Positions 33,831 through 42,774 of a stretch of 64,000 bases of DNA are shown in pieces. The DNA is from SIG459 sp045631645 (lineage in GTDB: Bacteria; Bacillota; Clostridia; Oscillospirales; Oscillospiraceae): assembly GCA_045631645.1 (NCBI GenBank), contig JAZQVC010000009.1, positions 1 through 64,000 on the forward strand. Reading direction: 5' to 3'. Under the pieces are notes generated by a model. It was not told the origin of the DNA. It worked only from the letters and a program-made list of their open reading frames with translations, and ran no database searches. Positions within the stretch are counted from its first letter, which is position 1, and each line of letters begins with the position of its first letter. Made by a program: the position numbers and the translations under genes.

Positions 33831-34741
33831 TAGTGTGCTCCTCCTATTATATCACTGAGATTCTTAATTCCGTATTTTTCCATGGCGGCAGGGAGAGAAG
33901 TTACGATGTCTCTGCAGGCGCAGGGGTCAACCAGGTTGGCAGCGCCAACTTCAATGGCGGTTGCACCGGCCAGCATCATCTCTATAACATCATCAGCGGT
34001 GGAGATGCCGCCCATGCCGATGATGGGAACTTTTACTGCTTCATAAACCTGATATACCATTCTCAGAGCCACAGGGAAGATGGCGGGGCCGGAGAAGCCG
34101 CCCATCTTGTTGGCCACAACGGGCTTGCGGCTATGCAGGTCGATGCGCATGCCCAGAAGGGTGTTTATCATGCTGATGCCGTCGGCACCTGCATCTTCGC
34201 AGGCTTTTGCGATGGCCACGATGTCGGTGACATTGGGGCTCAGCTTCAGGTAGACGGGCTTATTAGTGACAGCCTTAACCGCTGAGGTAACCTCCGCTGC
34301 AGCCTTGGGGTCAGTGCCGAAGGCCATGCCTCCGTTATGAACGTTGGGGCAGGAGATGTTTACCTCCAGAATGCCAACCTGTTCCTCCTTGTCCAGCGCA
34401 GCGCAGGTTTTTGCGTATTCCTCAATGGAGAAACCGCTGACATTGGCAACAACCTTTTTGTTGAAAACCTTTTTAAGCTCGGGCAGCTCATGGGCGATAA
34501 CAGCTTCAACGCCGGGATTCTGGAGACCCACGGAGTTTATAAGACCGCGCTGGCACTCGGCAATGCGGGGGGTGGGGTTGCCGAAACGGGGCTCAAGAGT
34601 TGTGCCCTTGATGGAGAAGCTGCCGAGGCAGTTTATGTCGTAAATCTCGGCAAATTCATAGCCATAGCCAAAAGTGCCGGAGGCAGGGATAACGGGGTTG
34701 TCAAGCTCCCAGCCGGAGAGGCTTACTTTAGTGTTTACCAT
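33830..34741 (-). CDS. pyrD: Dihydroorotate dehydrogenase B, catalytic subunit
   Basis: A 303-residue FMN protein oxidising dihydroorotate to orotate. NPVIPASGTFGYG opens the barrel. The catalytic Cys is within the NISCPNVHNGG segment, and KLSPNVTDI and GMGGISTADD bind FMN. With PyrK it forms the NAD-linked class 1B heterotetramer of Gram-positive bacteria. Overlaps pyrK by seven bases. Confidence 0.96.
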   Translation of the reverse strand: MVNTKVSLSGWELDNPVIPASGTFGYGYEFAEIYDINCLGSFSIKGTTLEPRFGNPTPRIAECQRGLINSVGLQNPGVEAVIAHELPELKKVFNKKVVANVSGFSIEEYAKTCAALDKEEQVGILEVNISCPNVHNGGMAFGTDPKAAAEVTSAVKAVTNKPVYLKLSPNVTDIVAIAKACEDAGADGISMINTLLGMRIDLHSRKPVVANKMGGFSGPAIFPVALRMVYQVYEAVKVPIIGMGGISTADDVIEMMLAGATAIEVGAANLVDPCACRDIVTSLPAAMEKYGIKNLSDIIGGAH

Positions 34742-35466
34742 ATGATTTCCTCCCTTACCAGAACAGGGCCATCTTTGCAGATGCGCTTGTTGCCATACTT
34801 GGTTTTGCAGCTGCAGCCCATGCAGGCGCCAAAGCCGCAGCCCATACGCTCTTCAAAGCTCAGCTCGCCGCTGGTTTTTGCGATTGCGTCAATAGCCTTG
34901 AGCATTGCGGTAGGACCGCAGGTATAGAAGTAAGTATAATCAAGCTCCTTCATAGCGTCGGTGACGAAGCCCTTGATGCCGATGCTGCCATCGGCGGAAG
35001 TGATGAGAACCTCAGCGCCCAGTGCCTTGAACTCGTCCACATAGAAAACATCTGCGGAGGAGTTGAAGCCCAGAATAACGGTGGGCTTTTTGCCTTCAGC
35101 GACAAGCTTCTTGCAGGCATTGTAGAGAGGGGGAATGCCAACGCCGCCGCCGATAAGGAGGGGCTTTTCGCCGCTCTTGGAAAGGTCATAGCCGTTGCCA
35201 AGACCGGTGAGAACATCAAGTTCGGTGCCCACGGGCAGAGTGGTCATCATCTCGGTGCCATTGCCCAGAACCTTGTAGATAATGGTGATGCTGCTCTCAT
35301 TCCAGTCGCAGACGGAGATGGGGCGGCGGAGATAATAGCCATCCAGCTTGATGTTGATAAACTGACCGGAAGCGGTGCAGTCGGAAGTGTCGCCGGAGAG
35401 CACCATGCGGTAGATGCCCTCGGCGAGACGAATGTTTTCAGTTATTGTGTAAATTCCCTGCTTCAT
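34735..35466 (-). CDS. pyrK: Dihydroorotate dehydrogenase B, electron-transfer subunit
   Basis: A 243-residue FAD and [2Fe-2S] protein passing electrons from PyrD to NAD. The FAD site is YLRRPISVCDW, the NAD site is LLIGGGVGIPPLY, and the cluster ligands are in CGFGACMGCSCK plus the downstream Cys (RICKDGPV). ATG 35466 follows GAGGT by 9 bases and begins 11 bases after carB. The reading from 35523 overlaps carB and adds non-family residues. Confidence 0.95.
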   Translation of the reverse strand: MKQGIYTITENIRLAEGIYRMVLSGDTSDCTASGQFINIKLDGYYLRRPISVCDWNESSITIIYKVLGNGTEMMTTLPVGTELDVLTGLGNGYDLSKSGEKPLLIGGGVGIPPLYNACKKLVAEGKKPTVILGFNSSADVFYVDEFKALGAEVLITSADGSIGIKGFVTDAMKELDYTYFYTCGPTAMLKAIDAIAKTSGELSFEERMGCGFGACMGCSCKTKYGNKRICKDGPVLVREEIIW

Positions 35467-35476
35467 ATTTTTAACC

Positions 35477-38400
35477 TCAGGAATTGATGGTGGAAACGGT
35501 GAAGGTGGTCTCTTCAAGAACATCCAACAGAGTGCCGACGGTGTCCAGAGAGGTGAAGGTGGTTACGCCGTTTTCAACAGCTGCACGGCGGATGGAAGTG
35601 CCGTCGTCATTGTGAACGCCGGAGAGAATGGCGCGGGTGTTGATGATGTAGCTGATGTAACCGGCGCGGATGTGGTTGAGAATATCGTCGCAGCCCTCGC
35701 TGATCTTGCCGAGAACACGGGTCTTGATGCCGTGCTGACGGAGGAAAGCGGCGGTGCCTGCGGTGGCTTCAATGTTGAAGCCCAGATTATAGAAGCGTCT
35801 TACAAGGGGGAGACCCTCTTCCTTGTCCTCGTTTGCGAGGGTTACAAGGATGGTGCCGTAGTTCTGCAAAACCATTCCGGAAGCCTGCAGAGCCTTGTAG
35901 AAGGCGCGGTAGAGCTTATCGTCATAGCCAATGGCTTCGCCGGTGGATTTCATCTCGGGAGAGAGGTAAGCATCCAGACCGTGAATCTTGGAGAAGGAGA
36001 AGACAGGAACCTTTACATACCAGCGCTTCTTCTCGTCGGGATAGAGATCGAAGATGCCCTGTTCCTTCAGGCTCTTGCCAAGGATAACATGAGTTGCGAT
36101 GTCGGCAAGGGAATAGCCGGTGGCCTTGCTGAGGAAGGGAACGGTGCGGGAGGAGCGGGGGTTAACCTCGATGATGAACACGTTGTCGTGCTCGTCAACG
36201 ATGAACTGGATGTTGTAAAGACCAACAATGCCGAGACCCAGACCAAGCTTCTTTGCATAGCCAAGGATGGTGCCCTTGACCTTGTCGGAGATGGAGAAGG
36301 GAGGATAAACGCTGATGGAGTCGCCGGAGTGAACGCCGGTGCGCTCAACAAGTTCCATGATACCGGGAACGAAGACGTTGCGTCCATCGCAGATGGCGTC
36401 AACTTCAACCTCTTTGCCGCGGATATAGTGGTCAACGAGAACGGGCTTGTCGGCGTCGATTTCAACGGCGGTCTTCAGGTAGTGGCGCAGCTGAGCCTCA
36501 TTTGCAACAAGCTCCATGGCGCGTCCGCCCAGAACGAAGCTGGGACGAACCAAAACGGGATAGCCAACCTCTTCGGCGGCGCGGACACCGTCTTCAATGT
36601 TGGTGACGGCGCGGCCTGCGCTCTGGGGGATGTTCAGCTCGCGGAGGATTTTTTCGAAACGGTCGCGGTCCTCGGCGTTTGCAATGGCCTCAACGTTGGT
36701 ACCGATGATGTTAACATCGCGCTCCATGAGGGGCTGAGCAAGGTTGATTGCGGTCTGACCGCCGAGAGATGCGATAACATCCCAAGCGCCCTCAAAGGCA
36801 AGAACGTTCATAACATCTTCGGGGGTGAGGGGCTCGAAGTAGAGCTTGTCAGCGGTGGTGTAGTCGGTGGATACGGTTTCGGGGTTGTTGTTTATGATGA
36901 TTGCCTCGCAACCTGCCTCGCGGATGGTCTGAACGGCATGGACGGTGGAGTAGTCGAACTCAACACCCTGACCGATGCGGATAGGACCTGCGCCGAGAAC
37001 AACGCGCTTTTCCTTCTCGGTTACGATGGAGGCATTCTCGCCGTGGTAGCTGGAGTAGAAATAGGGGATGTATGCATTGGTGTGGCAGGTGTCAACCATG
37101 CGGAAGATGGGGAGGATGCCGTTTTCGCGGCGGGTGTTCCAAAGCTCAATCTCGTTGCAGTTCCAGAGATGAGCAATGAACTTATCGGAGAAGCCGAGGC
37201 TCTTTGCCTCGCGGAGAACTTCGATGTTGCCAACGTTTTCGGCAAGAGTCTTTTCGAAGAGAGCGATGCGCTTGAAGGACTCAAGGAAGTAGGGGGTGAT
37301 GGCAGTTGCCTTGAAAAGGCTTTCAACGCTCTCGCCGCGGCGGAAAAGCTCGCAAACGGCATAGATGTTGTCGTCGCGGGTCTCGGAGATGTAGGTGTAA
37401 AGAGCCTCGGTGGACATATCGTCGAACTTTGCCATGTGGAAGTGGCAAACGCCGATTTCCAGAGAGCGGACGGACTTGAGAAGAGCTTCTTCCAAAGTGG
37501 AGCCGATGCCCATAACCTCGCCGGTGGCCTTCATCTGGGTGCCCAGCTTGTTGCTTGCGGAGGTGAACTTATCGAAGGGGAAGCGGGGCAGCTTTGCAAC
37601 AACATAGTCGAGGTAAGGCTCGAAAGCTGCGGTGGTGTTGGCAAGGGGAATTTCCTCGAGAGTCATGCCCACGGCGATTTTTGCGGTTACGCGGGCGATG
37701 GGGTAGCCGCTGGCCTTGCTGGCCAGAGCGGAGGAGCGGGAAACGCGGGGGTTAACCTCGATGAGGAAGTATTCGGAGGTGTGGGGATTGAGGGCGAACT
37801 GAACGTTGCAGCCGCCTGCGATTTTCAGGGAGCGGATGATCTTGATTGCAGAATCGTTGAGCATCTTCAGATCATGGTCGTTGAGAGTCATGATGGGAGC
37901 AACAACGATACTGTCGCCGGTGTGAACGCCGACGGGGTCGATGTTTTCCATGCCGCAGATGGTGATGGCGTGGTCATTGCCGTCGCGCATAACCTCGAAC
38001 TCGATCTCCTTGTAGCCCTTGACGGACTTCTCAATGAGAACCTGATGAACGGGGGAGAGCTTGAAAGCGTTGAGGCCGATCTCCTCAAGCTCTGCATCGT
38101 TGTCGGCGAAGCCGCCGCCGGTGCCGCCGAGGGTGAATGCGGGGCGGAGAACAACGGGGTAGCCGATGCGGTTTGCGGCAGCCTTGGCTTCCTCGATGGA
38201 GTAAGTGATTTCGGAGGGGATTACGGGTTCGCCGATCTCCTGGCAAAGCTGTTTGAAAAGCTCGCGGTCTTCGGCGCGCTCGATGCTGGCGCTGCTGGTG
38301 CCCAGAAGTTCAACCTGGCACTCGCGGAGAATGCCCTTCTTTTCCAGCTGCATGGCGAGGTTAAGGCCGGTCTGGCCGCCGATGCCGGGGATGATGGCGT

Positions 38401-38650
38401 CGGGACGCTCATAGCGGATGATTCGGGCAACATATTCAAGGGTGAGAGGCTCCATATAGACCTTGTCGGCGATGGTGGTGTCGGTCATGATGGTAGCAGG
38501 GTTGGAGTTAACCAGAACAACCTCATAGCCCTCTTCCTTGAGAGCGAGGCAAGCCTGGGTGCCGGCATAGTCAAACTCGGCGGCCTGACCGATGACGATA
38601 GGGCCGGAGCCGATGATCATTATCTTCTTGATATCTGTTCTTTTGGGCAT
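35477..38650 (-). CDS. carB: Carbamoyl-phosphate synthase large subunit
   Basis: A 1057-residue enzyme making carbamoyl phosphate from bicarbonate, ammonia and two ATP. It has two homologous ATP-grasp halves (SGPIVIGQAAEFDYAG near the N-terminus and GAGPIRIGQGVEFDYS near residue 555) and a C-terminal MGS-like allosteric domain. FIIEVNPRSSRTVPFLSKA and its first-half counterpart are the ATP-grasp metal sites. Normal length. Its glutaminase partner CarA is not encoded beside it, which is unusual for pyr operons. Confidence 0.97.
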   Translation of the reverse strand: MPKRTDIKKIMIIGSGPIVIGQAAEFDYAGTQACLALKEEGYEVVLVNSNPATIMTDTTIADKVYMEPLTLEYVARIIRYERPDAIIPGIGGQTGLNLAMQLEKKGILRECQVELLGTSSASIERAEDRELFKQLCQEIGEPVIPSEITYSIEEAKAAANRIGYPVVLRPAFTLGGTGGGFADNDAELEEIGLNAFKLSPVHQVLIEKSVKGYKEIEFEVMRDGNDHAITICGMENIDPVGVHTGDSIVVAPIMTLNDHDLKMLNDSAIKIIRSLKIAGGCNVQFALNPHTSEYFLIEVNPRVSRSSALASKASGYPIARVTAKIAVGMTLEEIPLANTTAAFEPYLDYVVAKLPRFPFDKFTSASNKLGTQMKATGEVMGIGSTLEEALLKSVRSLEIGVCHFHMAKFDDMSTEALYTYISETRDDNIYAVCELFRRGESVESLFKATAITPYFLESFKRIALFEKTLAENVGNIEVLREAKSLGFSDKFIAHLWNCNEIELWNTRRENGILPIFRMVDTCHTNAYIPYFYSSYHGENASIVTEKEKRVVLGAGPIRIGQGVEFDYSTVHAVQTIREAGCEAIIINNNPETVSTDYTTADKLYFEPLTPEDVMNVLAFEGAWDVIASLGGQTAINLAQPLMERDVNIIGTNVEAIANAEDRDRFEKILRELNIPQSAGRAVTNIEDGVRAAEEVGYPVLVRPSFVLGGRAMELVANEAQLRHYLKTAVEIDADKPVLVDHYIRGKEVEVDAICDGRNVFVPGIMELVERTGVHSGDSISVYPPFSISDKVKGTILGYAKKLGLGLGIVGLYNIQFIVDEHDNVFIIEVNPRSSRTVPFLSKATGYSLADIATHVILGKSLKEQGIFDLYPDEKKRWYVKVPVFSFSKIHGLDAYLSPEMKSTGEAIGYDDKLYRAFYKALQASGMVLQNYGTILVTLANEDKEEGLPLVRRFYNLGFNIEATAGTAAFLRQHGIKTRVLGKISEGCDDILNHIRAGYISYIINTRAILSGVHNDDGTSIRRAAVENGVTTFTSLDTVGTLLDVLEETTFTVSTINS

Positions 38651-38686
38651 TTTTCTGACCTCCGTTAATCTATCTAAATATTTTTC

Positions 38687-39940
38687 TTACTTATTTATGA
38701 TTTCACCGTTCATTGCAGTGAAAATGTGGCGTCCCCAAAGCTCCATTCCGTCGAAGGGAGAGCTTGCGCCCTTGCCTGCGTGGGTGGTTTTGGGGTCATA
38801 GGTGTAGCTTTCGCCCATTTCCCAAAGGGCGCAGTCGCCAACGCCGAGGGCAATGCCGAAGCGGCGGCGGGGAGCGTAGACCATAAGATCCATAAGCTTT
38901 TCAAAGCTCATGCGTCCGGTTTTGACGAAGTGGGTGTACATCACGGGGAAGGCGCTCTCTAAACCGATGATGCCGTTGAGACTTCCGCGCAGACCTTTGG
39001 ATTTTTCCTCCTCGGAGTGGGGGGCGTGGTCGGTGGCTATCATGTCGATGGTGCCGTCAAGAATTCCCTCTATGAGAGCGTCTCTGTCTTCTGCAGAGCG
39101 GATGGGGGGATTCATGCGGAAACGTCCGGAATCCTCCAGCTCGCTGTCGCAGAAAACAAGGTAGTGGGGAGCGGTTTCGCAGGTGACATCCAGTCCCTTT
39201 GCCTTTGCCTCACGAATAAGCTGAACGGACTCCTTGGTGGAGATGTGGCAGATATGATAGGCGCAGCCGGTTTCTTCAACAAGCTTCAGGTCTCGTGCAA
39301 TGGGGCCCCATTCGCTTTCCGAGCAGATGCCGGGAATGGAGTGGGCGTGGGCATATTCGCCGTCGTGGATGCAGCCGCCGTGGAGAAGGCTTTCGTCCTC
39401 GCAGTGGGCAACGATCATTTTGCCCAAAGCCTTTGCGCGGAGCATTGCCTCGCGCATCATGTCCTCATTCTGCACGCCCTTGCCGTCGTCGGAAAAAGCG
39501 ATGGCTTCGGCGGCAAGCTCTTCAAGTGCGGCGAGGGTTTCGCCCTTTTGACCCACAGTGATTGCGCCGTAGGGGCAGACATGGATGAGAGCGTCCTTTT
39601 TAATGATCTCCAGCTGAGCGCGAAGGTTTTCGGCGGAGTCGGGAACGGGGTTTAAGTTGGGCATGGAGCAAACCGCGGTGTAGCCGCCTGCGGCAGCTGC
39701 GGCGGTGCCGGTGGCGATGGTTTCTTTATAAGAAAAACCCGGTTCACGCAGATGAACATGCACATCTGCGAAACCGGGCAACAATATAGCGTCGTTGAAA
39801 TCATAGGTGGGGAGAGAAACTTCGCCGAGTTCTTCGACAAGCTCAATACGGCCGCCGCGGATAACCGCTGCAGCTTCTCTCAGGGTATTGTTTTCATAAA
39901 CCTTGATGTTTTTGATAGCGAAGTTTTTGGAATCAAACAT
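38687..39940 (-). CDS. pyrC: Dihydroorotase
   Basis: A 417-residue type I (amidohydrolase) dihydroorotase closing carbamoyl aspartate to dihydroorotate. Metal ligands are in DVHVHLREPG, IVAHCEDESL, HICHIST and ATDHAPHS. PGFADVHVH is the usual start of the barrel. ATG 39940 is preceded by AAGGGAG; the longer reading from 40045 would run into the attenuator leader. First gene of the operon. Confidence 0.95.
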   Translation of the reverse strand: MFDSKNFAIKNIKVYENNTLREAAAVIRGGRIELVEELGEVSLPTYDFNDAILLPGFADVHVHLREPGFSYKETIATGTAAAAAGGYTAVCSMPNLNPVPDSAENLRAQLEIIKKDALIHVCPYGAITVGQKGETLAALEELAAEAIAFSDDGKGVQNEDMMREAMLRAKALGKMIVAHCEDESLLHGGCIHDGEYAHAHSIPGICSESEWGPIARDLKLVEETGCAYHICHISTKESVQLIREAKAKGLDVTCETAPHYLVFCDSELEDSGRFRMNPPIRSAEDRDALIEGILDGTIDMIATDHAPHSEEEKSKGLRGSLNGIIGLESAFPVMYTHFVKTGRMSFEKLMDLMVYAPRRRFGIALGVGDCALWEMGESYTYDPKTTHAGKGASSPFDGMELWGRHIFTAMNGEIINK

Positions 39941-39960
39941 AGCTTTTCTCCCTTTATCAA

Positions 39961-40085
39961 CAAAAGAAAAAGTCCTGCGGAATCCGGCCGCAAGACTGCA
40001 AAAACAGGAGATAGACGCAGCTATCCCATAACTATGTTTTTCCACATCTTGTCGGCATCTCTGTACCGCCCTTAAAGATCGAGAT
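39961..40085 (-). promoter_or_regulatory. PyrR-type attenuator leader of the pyr operon
   Basis: Read on the minus strand, the leader has CTTTAA, then a hairpin GGTA (40064-40067)/TGCC (40054-40057) closed by the hexaloop CAGAGA (40058-40063). This matches the CNGNGA loop bound by PyrR-UMP in Bacillus pyr leaders, including the upstream TTTAA. Downstream, AGTCTTGCGG/CCGCAGGACT (39988-39997 with 39971-39980) and TTTTTCTTTT form an intrinsic terminator just before pyrC. When PyrR-UMP binds, the terminator should form; without it an antiterminator should win. pyrR itself is not in the window. Confidence 0.85.
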
Positions 40086-40115
40086 ATTATACAATCTTTG
40101 GGGGCGAATTGTCAA
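40086..40115 (-). promoter_or_regulatory. Sigma-A promoter of the pyr operon
   Basis: On the minus strand TTGACA (40110-40115), an 18-base spacer and consensus TATAAT (40086-40091). Confidence 0.85.
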
Positions 40116-40246
40116 GGCTTGCAGGGAAGATTAATGAGGAAAATCCCCGGAAAATAATCTCCATACATTAAAAATTAGTATATCACTTTTGTCGAAATTT
40201 GAAAAGGGAAAAATTAGGAAAATAATCAGTCCGTCGGGGCGTTAAG

Positions 40247-40271
40247 AAAATGTGCCGGTGGCACATTTTTA
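40247..40271 (+). repeat. Short perfect hairpin in the pyrC-cotJA gap
   Basis: AAAATGTGCC (40247-40256), GGT loop and GGCACATTTTT. An overlapping alternative pairs CCGGTGGC (40255-40262) with GCCACCGG (40272-40279). Terminator-like, although no gene ends nearby on the plus strand. Confidence 0.5.
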
Positions 40272-40319
40272 GCCACCGGTGCGCTGCGGATATGCCGCGA
40301 GGAGGGAAGAGCGTTCGGA

Positions 40320-40519
40320 GTATCCTTTTAAAGGCTCCCTTGTGTAAAGGGAGCTGTCAGCGAAGCTGACTGAGGGATTGTTATCTGATTGTCTCCGACG
40401 GCCATATTCTTTTTGTGCCAGCAAAAAGAATATGGAAAGAAAAACAGGCCAAAGAGGGGCATTTTCGCCCCTCTTTGGAAACTCCCTTACTGCGGCAAAA
40501 GGAAAACTGTTGTGCCACA
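40320..40519 (-). repeat. Dispersed palindromic intergenic repeat, copy B
   Basis: Read on the minus strand this segment repeats the start of the window nearly base for base, from TGTGGCACAACAG at 40519. It contains the inverted repeat CCAAAGAGGGGC (40450-40479) and a perfect one around CCATATTCTTTTT (about 40402-40435). The unit CAATCCCTCAGTC-hairpin-AGCTCCCTT-n-AAGGGAGC follows at about 40330-40382. The remaining bases 40520-40744 before cotJA show no gene that I can support and no convincing sporulation promoter. Confidence 0.8.
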
Positions 40520-40744
40520 TAATCGAATTCGAAACCTTAGTGTGCTTCCCTCGATTTCCGCTCAGGACGCTGCTGCGTCATGCCGCCTGCCCGGCGCCAC
40601 CGGGATTTCTCCTCGTTACATTCATTGGGGCGGACCAATGTGACCGCCCGAAAAAGCAGCGGTTACCATTCTTGGGGCAAAGTCATAATATGGAGAGAGG
40701 GGAAGCCCTCGGATATGAATTTGTTTTCTGAAAAGGAGAAATAT

Positions 40745-40909
40745 ATGGAAAAACCCTATTGCGAGCAATTGCCGCTGGCAATAGCCAGTGTGCCTATGCA
40801 GGAATTTCAAAAGCTTTATCCTCCCGAGGTGGCTCTTGACAGAGGCACAATGTTTGATGAGCTTTATCTGCCTTTTGAGGGAAAGGAGAGCCGCAAGCAT
40901 GATGAATAA
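40745..40909 (+). CDS. cotJA: Spore coat-associated protein CotJA
   Basis: A 54-residue protein matching CotJA: LPLAIASVPMQEFQKLYPPE then ALDRGTMFDELYLPF. CotJ proteins are mother-cell products placed in inner coat layers of the spore. AAAGGAG precedes ATG. It overlaps the start of cotJB, and the trio cotJA-cotJB-cotJC is the usual operon. Confidence 0.88.
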   Translation: MEKPYCEQLPLAIASVPMQEFQKLYPPEVALDRGTMFDELYLPFEGKESRKHDE

Positions 40910-41147
40910 ATGCGCCATGGAAAAGGAGATTGCCCGCGTCAGCTTCACCATGGATGAGCTGCGGCTTTTTCTGGATACCCATACCTGCGATAAGGAGGCT
41001 CTCAGTGCCTTCCGCGAGCTGAGAAAAAAGAGGGAAAAGCTTCTTGAAAGCTATGAAGCCCAGTTTGGACCAATGGAGGCCTATAGAGCCGGCGGAACGG
41101 ACAAATGGAACTGGGTCAGCCAGCCTTGGCCATGGGAAAAGGGGTGA
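40899..41147 (+). CDS. cotJB: Spore coat protein CotJB
   Basis: An 82-residue protein matching CotJB: SFTMDELRLFLDTHTCDKEA and the characteristic Trp-rich end WNWVSQPWPWEKG. Two adjacent ATGs (40899, 40902) could start it; AAGGAG upstream suits either. It overlaps cotJA by 11 bases and is followed after 6 bases by the broken cotJC. Confidence 0.88.
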   Translation: MMNKCAMEKEIARVSFTMDELRLFLDTHTCDKEALSAFRELRKKREKLLESYEAQFGPMEAYRAGGTDKWNWVSQPWPWEKG

Positions 41148-41153
41148 CAAAGT

Positions 41154-41267
41154 ATGTGGAGCTATGAAAAACGCCTTCAATACCCGGTGAAGATAAGGCG
41201 ACCCGATGCAAGGGCGGCAAAAATCATTATCAGCCAGTTTGGCGGTGCAGACTCCAATAGACTATGA
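41154..41267 (+). pseudogene. cotJC: 5' fragment of cotJC, split by the prophage
   Basis: Translation reads MWSYEKRLQYPVKIRRPDAR, then AAKIIISQFGGADSNRL and a stop (37 codons). The first ~33 residues are the conserved start of CotJC, the manganese-catalase-like spore coat protein of about 190 residues, where GGxDGELAAALRYL would come next. The match ends at GGAD (about 41252) and the serine recombinase lies immediately beyond, so the rest of the gene is expected at the far end of the prophage, outside the window. Excision would restore a full gene; as it stands it cannot make functional CotJC. Confidence 0.85.
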
Positions 41268-41286
41268 ATAAAGTGCAAATAAAAAA
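41240..41286. other. Probable left attachment site (attL) of the prophage in cotJC
   Basis: The loss of CotJC similarity at about 41247-41253 marks the junction, and the recombinase stop codon is only ~35 bases further. The exact two-base crossover core cannot be fixed without the right end. Confidence 0.6.
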
Positions 41287-42756
41287 TTAGATGGTAAGGC
41301 GGTAGGTGATGCGGAGCGTCATGTTTGCCTTATCAAAAACGCAGCTTTCGAGTATTTCGCGGGCTGCGTTATTTTTTTGTTCCTTAGTGGCTATGGGGGA
41401 GCGGAGAGTTTCAAGAGTATTACTTATGCTGTTGCGGAGAGCGGCTTCGGCATTATCGGCAGAGTGGGATTCAAGCTCTTCGATGCGGGAGCGGATACGC
41501 TGACGCTCGGCGTCAACCTCCGCTTTGTACTGACGGTATTCATCCAAAGAATCAATGCCGGCGGCGTAAGCGTCACGTATTCTCTGCAGCTTTTTATCCA
41601 AATGTTCATCGGAGGCACGGAGGCGTTTCAATTCTTCGGCGGTACTGGAGGAGCTGGAAGCGAGAGAATAGTACAGCGGAAGAGCCCCGGAACTGTCGGC
41701 CTCCAGCTTGGCTATCACGGCTTCATGAAGCAGTTCTGTCTTTATATGCTGGCTGCTATGGCAGCGTCCGCGAACATAGTTGTTGCATTTGAAATAGTGA
41801 GGGTGAGTGAACACAAGAGTTCCGCCGCACTCAGCGCAGCGGACGATACCGCTGAGCCAGTCCTTCAGCTCATGAGTAGGTCGTGCCTTATAACCCCATT
41901 GAGCTTTGACTGCTGCTATACGCTTTTGGGAGGACTCCCATGTCTCCATGTCTATAAGCGGCTCGTGGTCGCCGTTGGATATAATGGTGTCGGGATTATC
42001 AAAGTCCCGTCGTGTGCGCCCGGTGGGCGTCCATCTGAGCTTGCCGATATAGGCCGGATTCCTGAGAATGTATTCTACGGTGCGATTTTCAAAGGCTCCG
42101 CCTCGGTGGGTTTTTACCCCCATTGAATTCAGCCATTTGGCGATTGGGAAAAGGCCCTCCCCGCCTATAAAGCGCGCAAATATCTCACGGACTAAGTCAG
42201 CCTCCTCCGGCTGTGGTATCATCATCCGCTGTTTACCATCTGCGCGTGGGGGCTCCAAGGTATAGCCGAAAGGCGGCACAGATTGACGCTGGCCCCGCTG
42301 GGCATTGACGGTCATGGAGCGCTTAACCTCGCCGCTCAGACGGATGGAATAGTATTCATCCATCCATTCGATAATGCGTTCTATGAGGGAGCCAAAGGGG
42401 CCTTCGATTAGAGGCTCAGAGACCGAAACAACGTCCACCTTGTCCTTTTTTAGCATGGCCTTATAGACAATGCTCTCCTCCTGATTGCGAGCAAAACGGG
42501 AGAATTTCCACACAAGGATAGCGTCAAAAGGGTGCTCCGGGGATTTTGCAGCCGCAATCATCTCGTTGAAGGCGGGGCGTTTCTTGGCTGTGCGGCCGGA
42601 AATGCCCTCATCAAGCCAGATGTAGTTATCCGGAAGAATGTAGCCGTTTTTCGCTGCATAGGCGCGTATTGTGGACAGCTGAGAATCCGGAGAAAGCTCT
42701 GCCTGCTCATCGGTGCTTACGCGGATATAAGCGGCGGCAATTTTTAATTCAGACAT
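41287..42756 (-). CDS. Large serine recombinase (prophage integrase)
   Basis: A 489-residue large serine recombinase. The catalytic domain (residues ~1-150) begins AAAYIRVSTDEQ with the nucleophilic Ser, and VWKFSRFARN supplies catalytic Arg residues. The recombinase domain follows (PPFGYTLEPP, GRTRRDF). A zinc ribbon domain (CAECGG, then CNNY...C) and a coiled-coil stretch near residues 375-440 complete it. Such enzymes integrate and, with a directionality factor, excise phages at short att sites. Its 3' end points at the broken cotJC. At 489 residues it is at the short end of the group. Confidence 0.93.
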   Translation of the reverse strand: MSELKIAAAYIRVSTDEQAELSPDSQLSTIRAYAAKNGYILPDNYIWLDEGISGRTAKKRPAFNEMIAAAKSPEHPFDAILVWKFSRFARNQEESIVYKAMLKKDKVDVVSVSEPLIEGPFGSLIERIIEWMDEYYSIRLSGEVKRSMTVNAQRGQRQSVPPFGYTLEPPRADGKQRMMIPQPEEADLVREIFARFIGGEGLFPIAKWLNSMGVKTHRGGAFENRTVEYILRNPAYIGKLRWTPTGRTRRDFDNPDTIISNGDHEPLIDMETWESSQKRIAAVKAQWGYKARPTHELKDWLSGIVRCAECGGTLVFTHPHYFKCNNYVRGRCHSSQHIKTELLHEAVIAKLEADSSGALPLYYSLASSSSSTAEELKRLRASDEHLDKKLQRIRDAYAAGIDSLDEYRQYKAEVDAERQRIRSRIEELESHSADNAEAALRNSISNTLETLRSPIATKEQKNNAAREILESCVFDKANMTLRITYRLTI

Positions 42757-42774
42757 AGGTCACCTGCTTTCTGC

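Noticed and set aside
35612..38668. 1018-codon plus-strand frame opposite carB
   Set aside because: Antisense shadow; carB is complete in the minus frame with all motifs.
40580..40744. Longer in-frame start for cotJA
   Set aside because: Family proteins begin near ATG 40745, which has its own AAAGGAG.
40600..40744. Sigma-E type promoter before cotJA
   Set aside because: A GTCATAAT-like box near 40680 has no matching -10 at the right spacing.
41377..42126. 249-codon frame opposite the serine recombinase
   Set aside because: Shadow of the recombinase gene.
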